Assembly (NCBI RefSeq): GCF_018141445.1
Contig: NZ_CP058649.1
Location: forward strand, 1,383,001-1,447,000
DNA length: 64,000 nt
Reading direction: 5' to 3'
Source: Vallitalea pronyensis
GTDB taxonomy: Bacteria > Bacillota > Clostridia > Lachnospirales > Vallitaleaceae
The notes below the pieces were generated by a model. The model made no database searches, was not told the DNA's origin, and saw nothing but the letters and a program-made list of their open reading frames with translations. This document shows, piece by piece, positions 10,101 to 18,710 of the stretch. A program made the position numbers and the translations under genes. How positions within the stretch are numbered: the first letter of the stretch is position 1; each line of letters starts with the position of its first letter.

Positions 10101-10573
10101 TACCTTTTAGAAATTATATATTAAGTGATGAAACGCTATTAGACATATTAGTTCATACCAAAAATAAAATAAGAGAAGTATATCCCTATCAAAATTATCC
10201 CATAGAAGTGTTGGCAGAAAAAACAGGTATTTACTTGGGAGCAATGATGCGTTTAATGTTTAATATGATTCATGTGGAAAGACCAGATAGGACACTTGAT
10301 GATTTAGAATTTGAGCCTTATTATATTAAAAACAGGACCATTAACAATGATATAACTTGGGATATTTTCAATCATCATATAGGGTTACTCATGGTTGTCA
10401 ATTATAAAAGTAACCTATATAGAAAACAAACCATACATCATTTGGTGCAGGATTACATGGATTTAATAAGAATAATCATAAACGACGGTTCTATAAGGAT
10501 TAGTCAATTAAAGGAAAATTCAATATTAAAACAATCTAAAATAGACATACCTCAAACAAAATTAAATTTATAA
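7190..10573 (+). CDS. Hybrid polyketide/nonribosomal synthase, domains KS-ACP-C
   Basis: An 1127-residue megasynthase. Ketosynthase (about 1-425): active-site Cys173 in TVCSSSLVA, then EAHGTGTTLGDPIE and KSNVGHLDGAAG with both catalytic histidines. A linker follows to about 570. Carrier domain (about 600-675): Ser638 in LGGDSIHAMN. Condensation domain (about 690-1110): HHIICDG at 819-825, intact. There is no acyltransferase, reductase or adenylation domain, so extender units and amino acids must come from separate proteins. The adenylation-ACP protein at 15283 is the obvious amino acid donor. It ends with a condensation domain and no release domain. The ATG at 7190 follows a G-rich ribosome site. 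Confidence 0.93.
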   Translation: MDIAVIGIALRLSDIEKVDDFWKGLKKGRDFIKAIPNNRKKDVEEYLQYVDGNIEKLNWENGTYLEHIDYFDNEFFDMPPKDAQYMDPNQRLFLETAWHVIEDAGYSMKAIRGTHTGVFVGYVSESDYRHMIMAMNPSFASIAVPGNCPPLIGGRISHILDLTGPNMLINTVCSSSLVAIHQACESIKNEECHMAIAGGIQLHVLPYRKIKVGVESSNGKTMSFDDDADGTGTGEGVGAVLLKPLHKAIEDKDNIYAVIKGSGINHDGHAIGISAPNPIAQEKLLIDTWHKAGVSPKEITYIEAHGTGTTLGDPIEIASINNAFSQSTRHKQFCGIGSVKSNVGHLDGAAGIMGFIKAVLCLHHKMLVPSIHFNRPNGHIDFCNSSVYVIDRLGEWKKDKGKRLCGVSAFGFSGTNCHVVLEEAPRRLEGCREGEEPFVFTVSAKTESALAQLIKRYILFLNENKQLHFVDVCYTSNLGRNHFKYRFATMASNVEQLIQKLQEYDTLGRTFYKQNGKPHVNAQKSHRIDLDNKLDAMSKYLKGEHIDWSQFYTKIECNKVSMVLYPFKKVRHWLTIPGVNKEVVCDSDNNIRGQQQQQSSIKDAKMVLKDALIEIIKKVLGFEEVDTNCSLLELGGDSIHAMNIADELKKKYNFNMDPIQLINATSLHQLFTSETLCRESESIPLKNKSNKEQYIPLTIQQERIYFSSKIHMNDTQYNMPYATVIKGLLDIDRLQNTLIKIVKRHEALRASFHLVDNKPMQTIHSDRVVHLETADSMGKSIDTLIQEFVKPFQLSKDPLIRFKLINMEKHQYLFLIDIHHIICDGISTNIIIHEFSTLYKNEKLPKLDMDYSTYVKKLTHESEQEIMEKYWMHIYREKCSKTVIPYDFPFDANKKSDSMDTFSKKMDDGLFKKVKSFSKENSISMFELLFSCFNMLIFTYTWRSDMVIGLNVSGRKDVESYPIVGLISNVVPFRNYILSDETLLDILVHTKNKIREVYPYQNYPIEVLAEKTGIYLGAMMRLMFNMIHVERPDRTLDDLEFEPYYIKNRTINNDITWDIFNHHIGLLMVVNYKSNLYRKQTIHHLVQDYMDLIRIIINDGSIRISQLKENSILKQSKIDIPQTKLNL

Positions 10574-10598
10574 TTAAGCTTTTTTGTAGTTATAAAAG

Positions 10599-11600
10599 AT
10601 GAATAGTGAGTTGATAAATGTGTTGTTAGAAATAGAACCGTATCATGATGTACATGGGAATTGTCTAGAAGATATATTCGCTACATTGGCTAGGTGGAAA
10701 AAGAGGGAATACATTATGATGTATGCGAATGCTTGGGATTTTGGGTATTTTCCTCCGGATGATAAGAAAACATTACTAGGGCGAAGAATCAGCACAAATA
10801 GAGATGGCATTAAATATATTGGCAAAAAATATCTTTTAAATAAACATGTGGGTATTCATATGATAGAACATGATATTCAAAAACCAGAACAAGCCCTTAA
10901 ACGAATAAAAGAGGCCAATGATAAGGGATTACCTGTAGCCATCTTTATTAATGGGTTTTGGTGTAACTGGAATACTGCATTTAAGAAGTATGATATATCC
11001 CATTATTGTATGGTAGTAGAAATAAATAGGAATGAAATGATCTGTGTGGATCCTTTTTTCAATCGTAAGAATGTGAGTTTGCCATTGGATAACTATATGA
11101 ATGGTTTTGGTAATGTGCTGGTATTTGAATTCTTGGACCAGTATCATATCGGGCATTGGTCTGAAATAGTGGATCATTGTGTTAAAAATACGCTACATGG
11201 TACAGATGGTAAAAGTGATTTCCAGAACATACGGTTATTTGCTGAAGAAATAATGCATACCAGTAGTTTAAAAGATGAATTTGATGATTGTAATCAAATC
11301 GAAGCATCTTCCCTCCTATTATGTATCAATAGCATTGGGTTAGCTCGAAAGAAAAATGCGAGAGTTTTTTTTCATTTTTATCGTCAATATAAAATAGAAG
11401 CATTAAACATATTTGGGGTACAATTAGATAAAGCTTATGCACACTGGATATCCATAAAAAATTTATTAATTAAATATATTATGACACAGTACTCAAAAAA
11501 GTATTTATCTAAAATATATGAACAAATCTATGAAGTAGCTGCTTATGAGGAAAATCTGGCACATGAAATCGTACAATACCTAAAAACTAATACCCCATGA
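10599..11600 (+). CDS. BtrH-like acyltransferase paralogue
   Basis: A 333-residue relative of the protein at 5784. Candidate catalytic residues are Cys22 in VHGNCLEDIF and the His in YDISHYCMVVEI, followed by an acidic residue in MICVDPFF. These fit a papain-like Cys-His-Asp arrangement as in BtrH. The C-terminal half is helical and unrecognised. It lies 25 bases after the megasynthase stop, so it probably acts on a chain carried by that enzyme or its partners, either releasing or transferring it. No strong ribosome site precedes the ATG at 10599, so translation may be coupled to the megasynthase. Confidence 0.7.
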   Translation: MNSELINVLLEIEPYHDVHGNCLEDIFATLARWKKREYIMMYANAWDFGYFPPDDKKTLLGRRISTNRDGIKYIGKKYLLNKHVGIHMIEHDIQKPEQALKRIKEANDKGLPVAIFINGFWCNWNTAFKKYDISHYCMVVEINRNEMICVDPFFNRKNVSLPLDNYMNGFGNVLVFEFLDQYHIGHWSEIVDHCVKNTLHGTDGKSDFQNIRLFAEEIMHTSSLKDEFDDCNQIEASSLLLCINSIGLARKKNARVFFHFYRQYKIEALNIFGVQLDKAYAHWISIKNLLIKYIMTQYSKKYLSKIYEQIYEVAAYEENLAHEIVQYLKTNTP

Positions 11601-11674
11601 CATCAGGTGTTATTTTTCTTGTAGTAAACAATAATAGAAATCCATCACATGAATAGAAATGGAGGATAGGCATT

Positions 11675-12937
11675 ATGTCGACGGTTGTTTTTTTTGGATA
11701 TCCTTTTGATGGTCATATTTTCCCTACATTGGGATTAATAAAAGAACTTGTGGCTAGAGGCTTAAAAGTATTCTATTACGCCTCTAGCCCTTATAAAAAG
11801 GTTATTGAAGAAGCAGGGGCTACATGTTGCTACTATAAAGCAAGGTTTAGATTCAAGAAATATAAAGAAGATACCGATCAACCATTAAAGCAAAAAACAT
11901 TTTTACAAGAGTATGCTTTTCAACAGAATAATTTTTTAAAGTTATATGATATCAATAAAAGAGTTATAGCATACCATGAGCATGAAATAATGGCCTTGGA
12001 ACCAGATATTATCATACATGATACACTATGTGTTTGGGGAAAATTATTGGCCCACAAAATGGGCATACCGAGCATTGCATCCCATGTGGATTTTATTTAT
12101 ACCCAAGCATTGAGAAGGTTTGATCTATGGCACATATTGAAGGAGAAACTGAACCTGGTAGATGATGAGTTATCTAAATATCAAGCCAAGTTCTTGAAAT
12201 TCTTTGAGGGTGATTTACATAAGTTGGCCATAGAGGGTATGACAATAGATGATTTTTTGAAACTGTTTTATTCGGATTACTTAAACATTACGTATCTTCC
12301 ATTAGCTTTTCAACCACACAGTGATAAGTTAGATAAGAAATTGTACCAATTCATAGGTTATGAAAAGGATAAAAGAAAACAAAACATTCGATTTCCATTC
12401 AAAAAACTTGGAAATAAACCTATTATTTATATATCTATGGGGAGTACGCATTGGAAGCAATGTTTACATTTTTATGAAGTATGTATCCATACATTTAAGC
12501 AAAATAATCATTCCGTTGTTATATCCACATGTAATCGCCAAATTTACCAAAAACTCAAAAGCACAAAAATCCCAAGTCACTTTACCATTAAAAATTATGT
12601 ACCTCAGATAGAACTATTAAAAAGGGCAGGTGTATACATTTGTCATGGGGGGCTAAGCTCTATTAGAGAATCGGTTTCTTATCAAGTACCATTAATCATA
12701 ATACCCACTTCTTTTGATCAGGTTATTGCTGCACAACAGGTAGAAAAATTCGGAATAGGCATTTACATAAAATCATTCGACATAAGCAGTAATGAATTAA
12801 AGGCACATATAAAGCTAGCTTATTGCAATAAGCAAATGATAAGAAACAGCAAAGAATTAAATCAGTTATTCATGGATGCAGGGGGAAGTAGTAAAGCTGC
12901 TGATCATATCCTAAATATAAAAAATCTTATGTCATAA
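11675..12937 (+). CDS. Glycosyltransferase family 1 (macrolide/UGT type)
   Basis: A 420-residue GT-B enzyme of the MGT/UGT type. The N-terminal acceptor domain starts with FFGYPFDGHIFPTLGLIKEL, and the C-terminal donor domain carries YISMGSTHW and CHGGLSSIRESVSYQVPLII with the His-Gly-Gly loop, then FDQVIAAQQVEKFGIGI. Such enzymes attach a sugar from a nucleotide donor to small hydrophobic acceptors such as macrolides. The ATG at 11675 follows GGAGG. It sits between two BtrH-like genes, suggesting that glycosylation and acyl transfer act on the same scaffold. Confidence 0.9.
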   Translation: MSTVVFFGYPFDGHIFPTLGLIKELVARGLKVFYYASSPYKKVIEEAGATCCYYKARFRFKKYKEDTDQPLKQKTFLQEYAFQQNNFLKLYDINKRVIAYHEHEIMALEPDIIIHDTLCVWGKLLAHKMGIPSIASHVDFIYTQALRRFDLWHILKEKLNLVDDELSKYQAKFLKFFEGDLHKLAIEGMTIDDFLKLFYSDYLNITYLPLAFQPHSDKLDKKLYQFIGYEKDKRKQNIRFPFKKLGNKPIIYISMGSTHWKQCLHFYEVCIHTFKQNNHSVVISTCNRQIYQKLKSTKIPSHFTIKNYVPQIELLKRAGVYICHGGLSSIRESVSYQVPLIIIPTSFDQVIAAQQVEKFGIGIYIKSFDISSNELKAHIKLAYCNKQMIRNSKELNQLFMDAGGSSKAADHILNIKNLMS

Positions 12938-12976
12938 ATACGATTATCGCCAAATAGAAGATAGAAAGGGGTCATG

Positions 12977-14002
12977 ATGCAAAACATAAAAATCGATGTG
13001 AATCTATCGCCTCCAGTCAGGTGCTATCAGATGTATGCTTATCCACTTAGTGTTATTTTTAAAACACAAAAAGCATTACCTTGGTTTATGAGTAATTTTA
13101 TTAATTTTAAAAGCTGTAGGCATGAGGCAGAAGGCTTTGAGTATATGGATTTACGGTATGTTCAACCACGGTATGAATTATGCGACTGCTATGATTATCA
13201 AGTAATTAGCCAAAGTGCTTATAAAAAGGGTTTTTTACAAGATGTTCATACTTTGATAAGAGATGTATTGAAAGAAGGACATGTGATATCCTTTTTTGTA
13301 GATGAGTATTATATAACCAATAGGATAAGGTATCAAAAAGAGCATAAGCGACACCTTATCATGGTGTGTGGCTGCAATGAGCATAACAGAACATATGATG
13401 TTATTGGGTATGGTGCAAATTACAATTTTGTTAGAACGCAGGTTGCATTTGATGTGTTGGATGAAGCTTTTAATCAATATGACATTATTGATAATGATAA
13501 AGATAACATGACCATCATGGGGTTAAAAGATAGTCGTGAATCAATAGATATGAATCTAAACCTACTTAGGAAAGAACTTGAAGAATATTTAGGTTGTACC
13601 AATACCTATTGTCCAGAAGTAGCCCAATATTATTACAAAAAAGAATTTAAATTCGGCTTAGACATCTATAACGACATAAAGTATTTTTTATCCATACCAC
13701 AGTATCAATTAGAAAATTATCCTATGTTTTTTATGATTTATGAACACAAAAAAAACTTTCTTTTCAGAATGAAGTACCTTCAGAAGACATTGGGTATTGA
13801 CTTAGAAAGTATCATAAAGGACTACACAATAGTCGAGCAAATGGCTAATCATTCTCTTCATATATTTCTTAAATATTATGTATGTAAAAATATAAGCAGA
13901 AAAAAAGAATTATCAAAAAAGCTAATTAGGGCTATAGATATGCTTATAGATAAAGAAAAAAAAGAATTGGAAAATTTCTTGCATTTAATCAATAAATTTT
14001 AG
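12977..14002 (+). CDS. BtrH-like protein lacking the expected cysteine
   Basis: A 341-residue paralogue of the proteins at 5784, 10599 and 20755. At the position of the nucleophilic Cys in the others (Y-x-C) it has Met19 (RCYQMYAY), with a Cys three residues earlier. The downstream His is kept (EHKRHLIMVCGC), and a region like NRTYDVIGYGANYNF follows. It may be a non-catalytic partner or use Cys16. I prefer ATG 12977 to ATG 12974 because the AAGGGG site ends only two bases before the latter. It is the last gene before an internal promoter. Confidence 0.65.
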   Translation: MQNIKIDVNLSPPVRCYQMYAYPLSVIFKTQKALPWFMSNFINFKSCRHEAEGFEYMDLRYVQPRYELCDCYDYQVISQSAYKKGFLQDVHTLIRDVLKEGHVISFFVDEYYITNRIRYQKEHKRHLIMVCGCNEHNRTYDVIGYGANYNFVRTQVAFDVLDEAFNQYDIIDNDKDNMTIMGLKDSRESIDMNLNLLRKELEEYLGCTNTYCPEVAQYYYKKEFKFGLDIYNDIKYFLSIPQYQLENYPMFFMIYEHKKNFLFRMKYLQKTLGIDLESIIKDYTIVEQMANHSLHIFLKYYVCKNISRKKELSKKLIRAIDMLIDKEKKELENFLHLINKF

Positions 14003-14009
14003 AGAACTA

Positions 14010-14018
14010 TGCTATAAT
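14010..14018 (+). promoter_or_regulatory. Extended -10 promoter for the gene at 14063
   Basis: TGCTATAAT is an extended -10 element (TGn-TATAAT) 45 bases before the next ATG. No good -35 hexamer is seen at 17 bases, as is usual for extended -10 promoters. It suggests the gene at 14063 has its own transcript. Confidence 0.55.
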
Positions 14019-14062
14019 AGAGGTGAAATAATAATTATAGTGTATTATAAGGGGTGTGAGAG

Positions 14063-15199
14063 ATGATTTTCGATAAAAAACAAGATACATTTAACACATT
14101 TGCAGAATGGTATGTTTGGGGGATGGGTACATTTATGTCGCCATTGTACAAAGTCGTTCCTAAGGCGTTAGTAGAAGGTGATGTTGAGAATTTCTTGGAA
14201 GCTGAAGAGGACTTTTATCATTTCTTAAAAAACATGTTCCAAGATATGTATAAGCAACCGGAGAAGTATAACCTACCACTTGAACCATTTATTAGACATG
14301 ATCAATTTAGCAAAAAGAGATTAAATGTTAGAAGAGTAGCGAGAAATGGTATATTGGATTTTCTATTTCAAATAGGGCAGGTAGGAATCTTAGATGGTGA
14401 AAGGTTTATGATAAGTCAAGGGGTATGGTATGAACTTCTGTTACATAAAAACAAAATAATTAAATCAAAAGATGGCTTTCTATCCATCATTGAACAATTA
14501 GGTTTTTATGTTGAAGAGGGACAAGAAGTGATCATAAACCATACCAAATATCCAAAAATGTTATGGGCTCTTTGCTATTTTTCAAAAGCTTGTGCTAAGG
14601 ACAAAAAAAATAGTCTTCGCCATTTTTGCAGATGTGATTTTAGATTATTTGAAAATCATCCATTAGGTTTTGAAGATGTTTTAGAATTACTACCAGAATC
14701 ACTGGGTGATGAAGTTATTCACACAGATCGCATATTAACAACACTAAAGTATAGAAGAAAAATAGAGTATTATGATGATCATGGTTATCGTATTGCCTAT
14801 TCAAACAAAGCCGGTGTTGTATTCTATTGTCATGTTCATTCATACAAAACAAAAAATTACCATCATTATATGAGATGGGTTCTAAATACATCCCAAACAA
14901 CTAGCTTATTTCAACAACTTATTGAAGATAATCAAGAAGAAATCGTGAACTATATATGTCATCACCTACATAGGTGTGATCCTAATTGTAATCCAGGCTA
15001 TGGTGCCTCGTCACCAGAAAGCTGTATGGCACGCATAAAAGTTAATTGGGATAACCAATTGCTGTACACGTGTAAGGATAAGGGGTGCAATATTGGAAGT
15101 GGTCCAACTGACTTTAAGTACTTGAGAATTCTTTTAGAAGCCACCAAGAAAATAGTATATGCAGATTCGAATAAGACAAGAAATAAAAAACAGAAATAA
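14063..15199 (+). CDS. Unrecognised 378-residue protein, Cys-rich near C-terminus
   Basis: A 378-residue cytoplasmic-looking protein without signal peptide or membrane segments. I do not recognise its family. Near residues 295-350 it carries a cysteine/histidine group (CHHLHRCDPNCNPGYG, then SCMARI and TCKDKGCN) that could bind metal. It has its own extended -10 promoter and an AAGGGG ribosome site, and a strong hairpin follows it, so it is a single-gene unit inside the cluster. It may be an inserted housekeeping gene, a regulator or a cluster enzyme; the sequence does not decide. Confidence 0.75.
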   Translation: MIFDKKQDTFNTFAEWYVWGMGTFMSPLYKVVPKALVEGDVENFLEAEEDFYHFLKNMFQDMYKQPEKYNLPLEPFIRHDQFSKKRLNVRRVARNGILDFLFQIGQVGILDGERFMISQGVWYELLLHKNKIIKSKDGFLSIIEQLGFYVEEGQEVIINHTKYPKMLWALCYFSKACAKDKKNSLRHFCRCDFRLFENHPLGFEDVLELLPESLGDEVIHTDRILTTLKYRRKIEYYDDHGYRIAYSNKAGVVFYCHVHSYKTKNYHHYMRWVLNTSQTTSLFQQLIEDNQEEIVNYICHHLHRCDPNCNPGYGASSPESCMARIKVNWDNQLLYTCKDKGCNIGSGPTDFKYLRILLEATKKIVYADSNKTRNKKQK

Positions 15200-15218
15200 G
15201 AAAATTAAAGGATAAGAT

Positions 15219-15256
15219 GAAAGAGTGAATCATTCTAAAGAATGGTTCACTCTTTC
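15219..15256 (+). terminator. Strong hairpin, terminator or attenuator
   Basis: GAAAGAGTGAATCATTC and GAATGGTTCACTCTTTC pair across a four-base loop with one mismatch. The following bases are T-rich but interrupted (ATTTAACTTTTT). It lies between the gene at 14063 and the adenylation gene at 15283, whose ATG is only 27 bases away, so it may act as a partial terminator. Confidence 0.75.
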
Positions 15257-15282
15257 ATTTAACTTTTTAAAGGAGTTTTTGT

Positions 15283-17067
15283 ATGCAAGGGAAGAATATA
15301 TATCACTTATTACAAGAAAATCAACGACTAGGAGCAGAAGCTATTATTTGTGGCGATACCCAGATAGAGTACAGAGATTTTATTCAACAGGTGGACAATA
15401 TGGCTAATCAATTGTCACGGGTATTTAACATGAATAATAGGCGATGTATTATCTTATTGGAACGTTCACCAGAATTATTAATGGCTATATTTGCTACTTT
15501 AAAAATAGGTATTGCTTATGTACCAATTGATCCCGTATATCCTCAAGAACAAATGCGTACAATGATCAATAACATTGGTCAGTGCAATGTCATTACGATG
15601 ACAAAGTATAAACAGTATTTTGAGGATACAAATATTTTCTATATGGATAGCAGAGAGCGTTACGTTGGCCAGTTGCATGAAGAAAAAAAGACGGAATACG
15701 ATGCCAATGACTTAGCATACATCATCTATACATCTGGTACAACAGGTGTACCAAATGCTATAGGTATTTTTCAAAGATCTGTTATCAATTTAATAGAAGG
15801 TCTATGTGAGGTCATCCATTTTTCACAAGGTAAAACCATAGCATGTTTAACATCATGTTCGTTTGATATATTTGTTGTGGAAACCATATTAGCATTATGT
15901 AAAGGGCTAAAGGTTGTTATGGCTAATGAAAAAGAACAAGGTAATCCAAAGCTAATGTCTAAGCTAATACATGAGAATAAGATAGACATGATTCAGTTAA
16001 CACCATCAACCATGCAGATGTTAGTTAACTATGATCAGGACCTTATGTGTCTCAAAGGTGTCAGTGACATCATGCTGGGTGGCGAAGTGCTAACGTCAAG
16101 CCTACTGGAGTTATTAAAGTCAAAAACCAATGCAAAGATATACAATATGTATGGGCCTACTGAAACAACAGTTTGGTCATCGGTTAGTAATCTTACAGGT
16201 AAAAATAACGTGGATATAGGTAAACCAATCAAGAATACAGAGGTATACATTGTTGATGATGATCTCAATGAAATAAAAGATGGTCATGTAGGTGAAATTT
16301 GTATTGCAGGGGCGGGCCTTGCTATGGGCTATATTAATAATAAAGCGTTAACAGATAAGAGGTTTGTCAGAAACAAGATCGATTCAAAAAGGATGTATAG
16401 AACCGGGGATTATGGCTACATCGTTGAAGATGGGTATATAACATACGTTGGACGTAAGGATAATCAAGTTAAATTAAGAGGCTTTAGAGTTGAACTTGAA
16501 AGAATAGAATCCGTTGCTTCTGACCATTGTGATATCAATCAAGCAGTAGCAGTTATCATACAATCAAAAAGAAAAAAACACGATGATATACTATGCCTGT
16601 ATTTTACATCCCATATAGAAATTAAACAGGATGTATTAAAAGAGCATTTAACTAAGAGGCTGCCAGAACATATGATCCCAAATAAGCTTATACAAATAGA
16701 TAAAATCCCCATGACACCAAACAATAAAATAAATAGAAAAGCTTTATCAAATATAGAAATTTATATGGATGATGCACTCAACGATTCATATAATATGCAG
16801 AGTGATATCAGTAAGAAAATTATAAAAATCATAAGCAGTACAACGGGCATCCGTCAAACAATTTTATCTAAAAATCCAGAAACAGCTGAAGTAGGATTAA
16901 ATTCTATCGTATTTATAAAAGTAGTCGTTAAAATAGAAGAAGATTTCAATATTGAATTTAGCGATGATATGTTAGATTTCTCTAAATTCAAAGATATTTC
17001 ATCCATTGTTCAATATATTGAGCGTTGCGTTTTGGACAGTAAGCGTATGAATGAAAATACCCATTAA
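15283..17067 (+). CDS. Standalone NRPS adenylation-carrier protein, glycine-like code
   Basis: A 594-residue protein: adenylation domain (about 1-500) and carrier domain (about 515-590, Ser541 in VGLNSIVF). Core motifs are YTSGTTGVPNAIGI (the usual Lys is changed), NMYGPTETTVW, YRTGDYGYI and NKINRKAL with the catalytic Lys. Reading the ten specificity positions against GrsA by hand gives D-I-V-Q-M-G-M-V-W-K, very near the glycine code D-I-L-Q-L-G-L-I-W-K. It would activate glycine as the adenylate and load it on its own carrier, probably for the condensation domain of the megasynthase at 7190. The start has AAAGGAG eight bases upstream. The code is a manual reading and may be off at one or two positions. 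Confidence 0.9.
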   Translation: MQGKNIYHLLQENQRLGAEAIICGDTQIEYRDFIQQVDNMANQLSRVFNMNNRRCIILLERSPELLMAIFATLKIGIAYVPIDPVYPQEQMRTMINNIGQCNVITMTKYKQYFEDTNIFYMDSRERYVGQLHEEKKTEYDANDLAYIIYTSGTTGVPNAIGIFQRSVINLIEGLCEVIHFSQGKTIACLTSCSFDIFVVETILALCKGLKVVMANEKEQGNPKLMSKLIHENKIDMIQLTPSTMQMLVNYDQDLMCLKGVSDIMLGGEVLTSSLLELLKSKTNAKIYNMYGPTETTVWSSVSNLTGKNNVDIGKPIKNTEVYIVDDDLNEIKDGHVGEICIAGAGLAMGYINNKALTDKRFVRNKIDSKRMYRTGDYGYIVEDGYITYVGRKDNQVKLRGFRVELERIESVASDHCDINQAVAVIIQSKRKKHDDILCLYFTSHIEIKQDVLKEHLTKRLPEHMIPNKLIQIDKIPMTPNNKINRKALSNIEIYMDDALNDSYNMQSDISKKIIKIISSTTGIRQTILSKNPETAEVGLNSIVFIKVVVKIEEDFNIEFSDDMLDFSKFKDISSIVQYIERCVLDSKRMNENTH

Positions 17068-17110
17068 TCCATAGTATGGACGGATAATCATGAAAGGAAT
17101 GTAATATAAA

Positions 17111-18670
17111 ATGAAAATATGCTTGATAAACCCACCATATTTTTCAAATAGGTTTCCAGGTGATGAATATTCATCCACTGGGTTTACGATACCCCATATT
17201 GGGATAGGTTATATAAGTGCTATATTAAATAAGCATGGGTTTCATACAGAGATTATCGAAAGTATGGGACAGAATATTTCAATGTCTAAATTAAGAAAAA
17301 TATTAAAGGAAAAGCAATATGACGTGGTAGGGATTTCAACATGTGATAATAATCGATACAACTCTGCGAAAATTCTGCATATGATTAAGAGCATAGATCC
17401 TAAAACCTTTGTATTCTTAGGTGGCTATACACCAACTTTGACGCCAGAAGAGACCTTAAGAAATTTTGAGGCATTGGATTGCTGTGTCATTGGCGAAGGC
17501 GAATACACCGTCTTAGAACTTATGAAAACATTAAAAGCAGGTGGTGATTATAGAGAAGTTTCAGGCATCGCTTATTTAGAAGAAAAAGAGTATATCCAGA
17601 CTAAGTCAAGGCCTTTGATTCAGCATTTAGATGAACTTCCATTTCCTGATAGGCCTTTTTACAGTTCGAAAAAAGAAGTTCGTTTGTTGTCCACGAGAGG
17701 ATGCCCTAATCACTGTAACTTCTGTGCCATTACATCATTTTATAAAAGATGCCCTGGTAAAAAATTCAGAATAAGATCAGCAGAAAATATTATTGAAGAG
17801 ATTGAGTATCTCATTAAGAAGTATGAACGTATTGATAATATTCATTATAACGATGACAGTTTTCTTACCCAGATACCAAAGAATCTAGAGAAAATAGAGG
17901 CATTATATCAATTACTAAAAGCAAAAAATATTATGATCCCATTTCAAATAACTGTATGCGCAAAGGACATGAAGCCATCATATGCATTACTTAAAAAATT
18001 AAAAGAAGTCGGACTGTACCATGTCTTTATTGGCATTGAATCATTCTCACAACGTCAGTTAGATTATTTTCAAAAGAATGTAACGGTAAAAGAAAATATG
18101 GAGGCTCTAGAGGTCGTAGCTAAATTAAAGATTAAGGCAACGATTGGATTTATTCCTTTGGATCCTTATGTAACCATTCAAGAGGTAAGAGATAACTTTA
18201 CCTTATTAAAGCAATCAGAATATAGAAATGTACGTTATGAATACTCCGATCCATTTTCTAATCTCATACATATGATTGCAGTTGCTGGAACGCCTTTTAG
18301 AGGTAAACTAGAAGAAGAAGGCTTATATATCATGAATGAACAAGGCTATGAATTTTGTGATAGAGATGTGCAATTCTTGAACGTTATTCTAATACGTTGG
18401 AATACATTAATCAAGAACATCAGCTATAAATACTATTATATTATACTTTCAGAAGAAAAAGGAAACATGAATCTATCTAAGGTGTTAAAAGATAAGATGA
18501 CAGAACTATTTGATATCTATATGGATTTTGCTATTCATTTATGTGATGGTATCTTAAGTAGGCATGTCACCCAAGAGCGTGTCGATGCATTTTTTGACTT
18601 ATGGGCTCACAAGGCAAATCGTATTAATGTTTTTTTTGACGCTGCAAAACTTGAGATAGATAAGCTTTGA
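17111..18670 (+). CDS. B12-binding radical SAM enzyme (519 aa)
   Basis: An N-terminal cobalamin-binding-like Rossmann domain (about 1-150: MKICLINPPYF, IIESMG, VFLGGYTPTLTPEE, VIGEGE) precedes a radical SAM domain with CPNHCNFC (Cys198, 202, 205). A further 150 residues of helical sequence follow. Family members (B12 radical SAM methyltransferases, cyclases and ring-contracting enzymes) use SAM and cobalamin to alter unactivated carbons. It is paired with a similar long enzyme at 18711; both are longer than the roughly 435-residue group downstream. It lies 43 bases after the adenylation gene, so it may act on an ACP-bound or glycine-containing intermediate. The substrate is unknown. Confidence 0.88.
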   Translation: MKICLINPPYFSNRFPGDEYSSTGFTIPHIGIGYISAILNKHGFHTEIIESMGQNISMSKLRKILKEKQYDVVGISTCDNNRYNSAKILHMIKSIDPKTFVFLGGYTPTLTPEETLRNFEALDCCVIGEGEYTVLELMKTLKAGGDYREVSGIAYLEEKEYIQTKSRPLIQHLDELPFPDRPFYSSKKEVRLLSTRGCPNHCNFCAITSFYKRCPGKKFRIRSAENIIEEIEYLIKKYERIDNIHYNDDSFLTQIPKNLEKIEALYQLLKAKNIMIPFQITVCAKDMKPSYALLKKLKEVGLYHVFIGIESFSQRQLDYFQKNVTVKENMEALEVVAKLKIKATIGFIPLDPYVTIQEVRDNFTLLKQSEYRNVRYEYSDPFSNLIHMIAVAGTPFRGKLEEEGLYIMNEQGYEFCDRDVQFLNVILIRWNTLIKNISYKYYYIILSEEKGNMNLSKVLKDKMTELFDIYMDFAIHLCDGILSRHVTQERVDAFFDLWAHKANRINVFFDAAKLEIDKL

Positions 18671-18710
18671 GGTTTTAATCATTAAGCAATGAAAGGTAAG
18701 AATACTAACT

